Below, piece by piece: positions 63,166 to 64,000 of a DNA stretch of 64,000 nucleotides. The translations under genes were made by a program, and so were the position numbers. The notes beneath the pieces are model-generated. The model searched no databases, had not been told where the DNA came from, and saw only the letters and a list, made by a program, of their open reading frames with translations. The stretch's first letter is position 1. Every line of letters starts with the position of its first letter. Source of the stretch: Bacteroidota bacterium (GTDB lineage Bacteria; Bacteroidota; Bacteroidia; Bacteroidales; JAADJA01); NCBI GenBank assembly GCA_020444515.1, contig JAHLKX010000004.1:490491-554490 (forward strand), given 5' to 3'.

Positions 63166-64000
63166 ATGAAACAAATCAACCAATTTTACCTCGTTAGTTT
63201 CCTGGTTATTACCATTCTTTTTTCATCCAATCTACCTTTAAGCGGACAAATTAATGTCGAACCAGGCCCCGGGATCACACCCGAACAAATGGTTGAGAAC
63301 ATTGTAGGAGAAGGGATCCAGTATGACAATGTTACCTTCCAGGGGGCAAATATATCACGGGGTATCTTCTCCAATGGCCAAACCACCAACCTGGGTATTT
63401 CCAGCGGTATATTTTTAACATCAGGCGCCGGATACAATATTCCCGGACCCAATGTCGCCACTGGGTCAACAGGAGCCAATGGAATGCCAGGTCATCCCTC
63501 CCTCAATGCCATCACCACCTCCCCTACCTACGATGCCGCCGTTTTGGAATTTGACTTTATTCCCGAATCCGATACCCTGAGGTTTAAATATGTTTTCGGG
63601 TCTGAAGAGTACAATGAATATGTTAATTCCTCTTTTAATGATGTTTTTGGTTACTTTGTAACCGGTCCTGATCCCATGGGGGGCATGTATTCTGATGAAA
63701 ACATCGCCCTTATTCCCGGAACGAGCACCAGTGTTAAAATCAACAGCGTTAACAATGGATGGGCACCGGGAGGGGTAGTACCGACAGGCCCATGCACAAA
63801 TTGTGCATATTTTAGTGACAATACCGGAGGGCTGACCCTCGAATATGATGCCTTCACGACAGTTTTGGTCGCCTTTTTGCAGGTGGTTCCCTGCGAAACC
63901 TATCACATCAAGATCGGGGTAGCCGATGCCGGTGACGGCATTCTCGATTCAGGAGTATTCCTGGAAGAGAACAGTTTCGAAAGTCCCAAGATCGAAGTTC
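63166..64000 (+). CDS. Choice-of-anchor-L domain secreted protein (partial, 3' end outside window)
   Basis: The frame is open from the ATG at 63166 to the edge, 278 codons. A signal peptide (about 1-28, ending LSGQ) is followed by the choice-of-anchor-L domain: EQMVENIVGEGIQYDNVTFQ, GIFLTSGAGYNIPGPN, and FKYVFGSEEYNEYVN at the centre, then YHIKIGVADAGDGILDSGVF. Such proteins usually continue with repeats and a T9SS type B (gliding-motility-related) or type A end, not visible here. It stands behind the structured leader. Confidence 0.9.
   Translation, partial: MKQINQFYLVSFLVITILFSSNLPLSGQINVEPGPGITPEQMVENIVGEGIQYDNVTFQGANISRGIFSNGQTTNLGISSGIFLTSGAGYNIPGPNVATGSTGANGMPGHPSLNAITTSPTYDAAVLEFDFIPESDTLRFKYVFGSEEYNEYVNSSFNDVFGYFVTGPDPMGGMYSDENIALIPGTSTSVKINSVNNGWAPGGVVPTGPCTNCAYFSDNTGGLTLEYDAFTTVLVAFLQVVPCETYHIKIGVADAGDGILDSGVFLEENSFESPKIEV

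Overview
The window reads as a chromosome segment of a Bacteroidota bacterium, most likely a Bacteroidales-type anaerobe or facultative anaerobe. The evidence is: many secreted proteins ending in a type IX secretion (T9SS) type A C-terminal sorting domain; a SusC-like TonB receptor under a TPP riboswitch; an Rnf complex in the order B-C-D-G-E-A; an F1Fo-ATPase operon in the order B-E-F-H-A-G; and promoters with the Bacteroidota -7 box TAnnTTTG, several with a -33 TTG 19-20 bases upstream. No tRNA, rRNA, CRISPR array, transposase gene or phage gene was seen.

Layout. 1-8.9 kb: an Omp28-like secreted protein cut by the left edge, a DPP IV-type peptidase, an M1-type metallopeptidase, a predicted thiamin TonB receptor behind a TPP riboswitch, and a DUF434-like protein. 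9-18.9 kb: a T9SS cargo protein, aroQ, a glycosyltransferase, then a probable operon mixing cytosolic enzymes (Mut7-C RNase-like, RibD/DHFR-like, AmmeMemoRadiSam-type radical SAM) with T9SS cargo and a TfoX_C protein. 18.9-32.3 kb, mostly minus strand: an M14 carboxypeptidase with CUB and dockerin-like parts, an acyltransferase-type membrane protein, a Kelch/thioredoxin secreted pair, an MscS channel, and a NamZ-like muramidase next to a large sortilin-like propeller protein. 32.5-43.9 kb: dodecin, two adjacent L-domain repeat cargo proteins (472 and 1742 aa), DUF3109, a PKD cargo protein, photolyase and ferritin. 44-60.6 kb: ATP synthase, GroES, a thioredoxin/glutaredoxin fusion, a CDGSH protein, the Rnf operon, a cargo protein, RseC and an SDR. 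60.7-64 kb: DUF4783, nadC, a YihY/BrkB protein, and a choice-of-anchor-L protein cut by the right edge.

How the genes fit together. Rnf couples ferredoxin:NAD+ exchange to an ion gradient, and the ATP synthase uses a gradient; its c subunit lacks the Na+ ligands, so it is predicted to be H+-driven. RseC is a usual Rnf partner, here separated from rnfB by a cargo gene. Peptidases, propellers and L-domain proteins form a large exported layer that depends on a T9SS encoded elsewhere.

Most interesting non-coding observations: a predicted pseudoknotted leader RNA just after a promoter at 63.0 kb; a perfect 15-bp hairpin between atpE and atpF; the TPP riboswitch with its promoter inside the preceding gene; and a palindrome-rich element at 27.54-27.67 kb.
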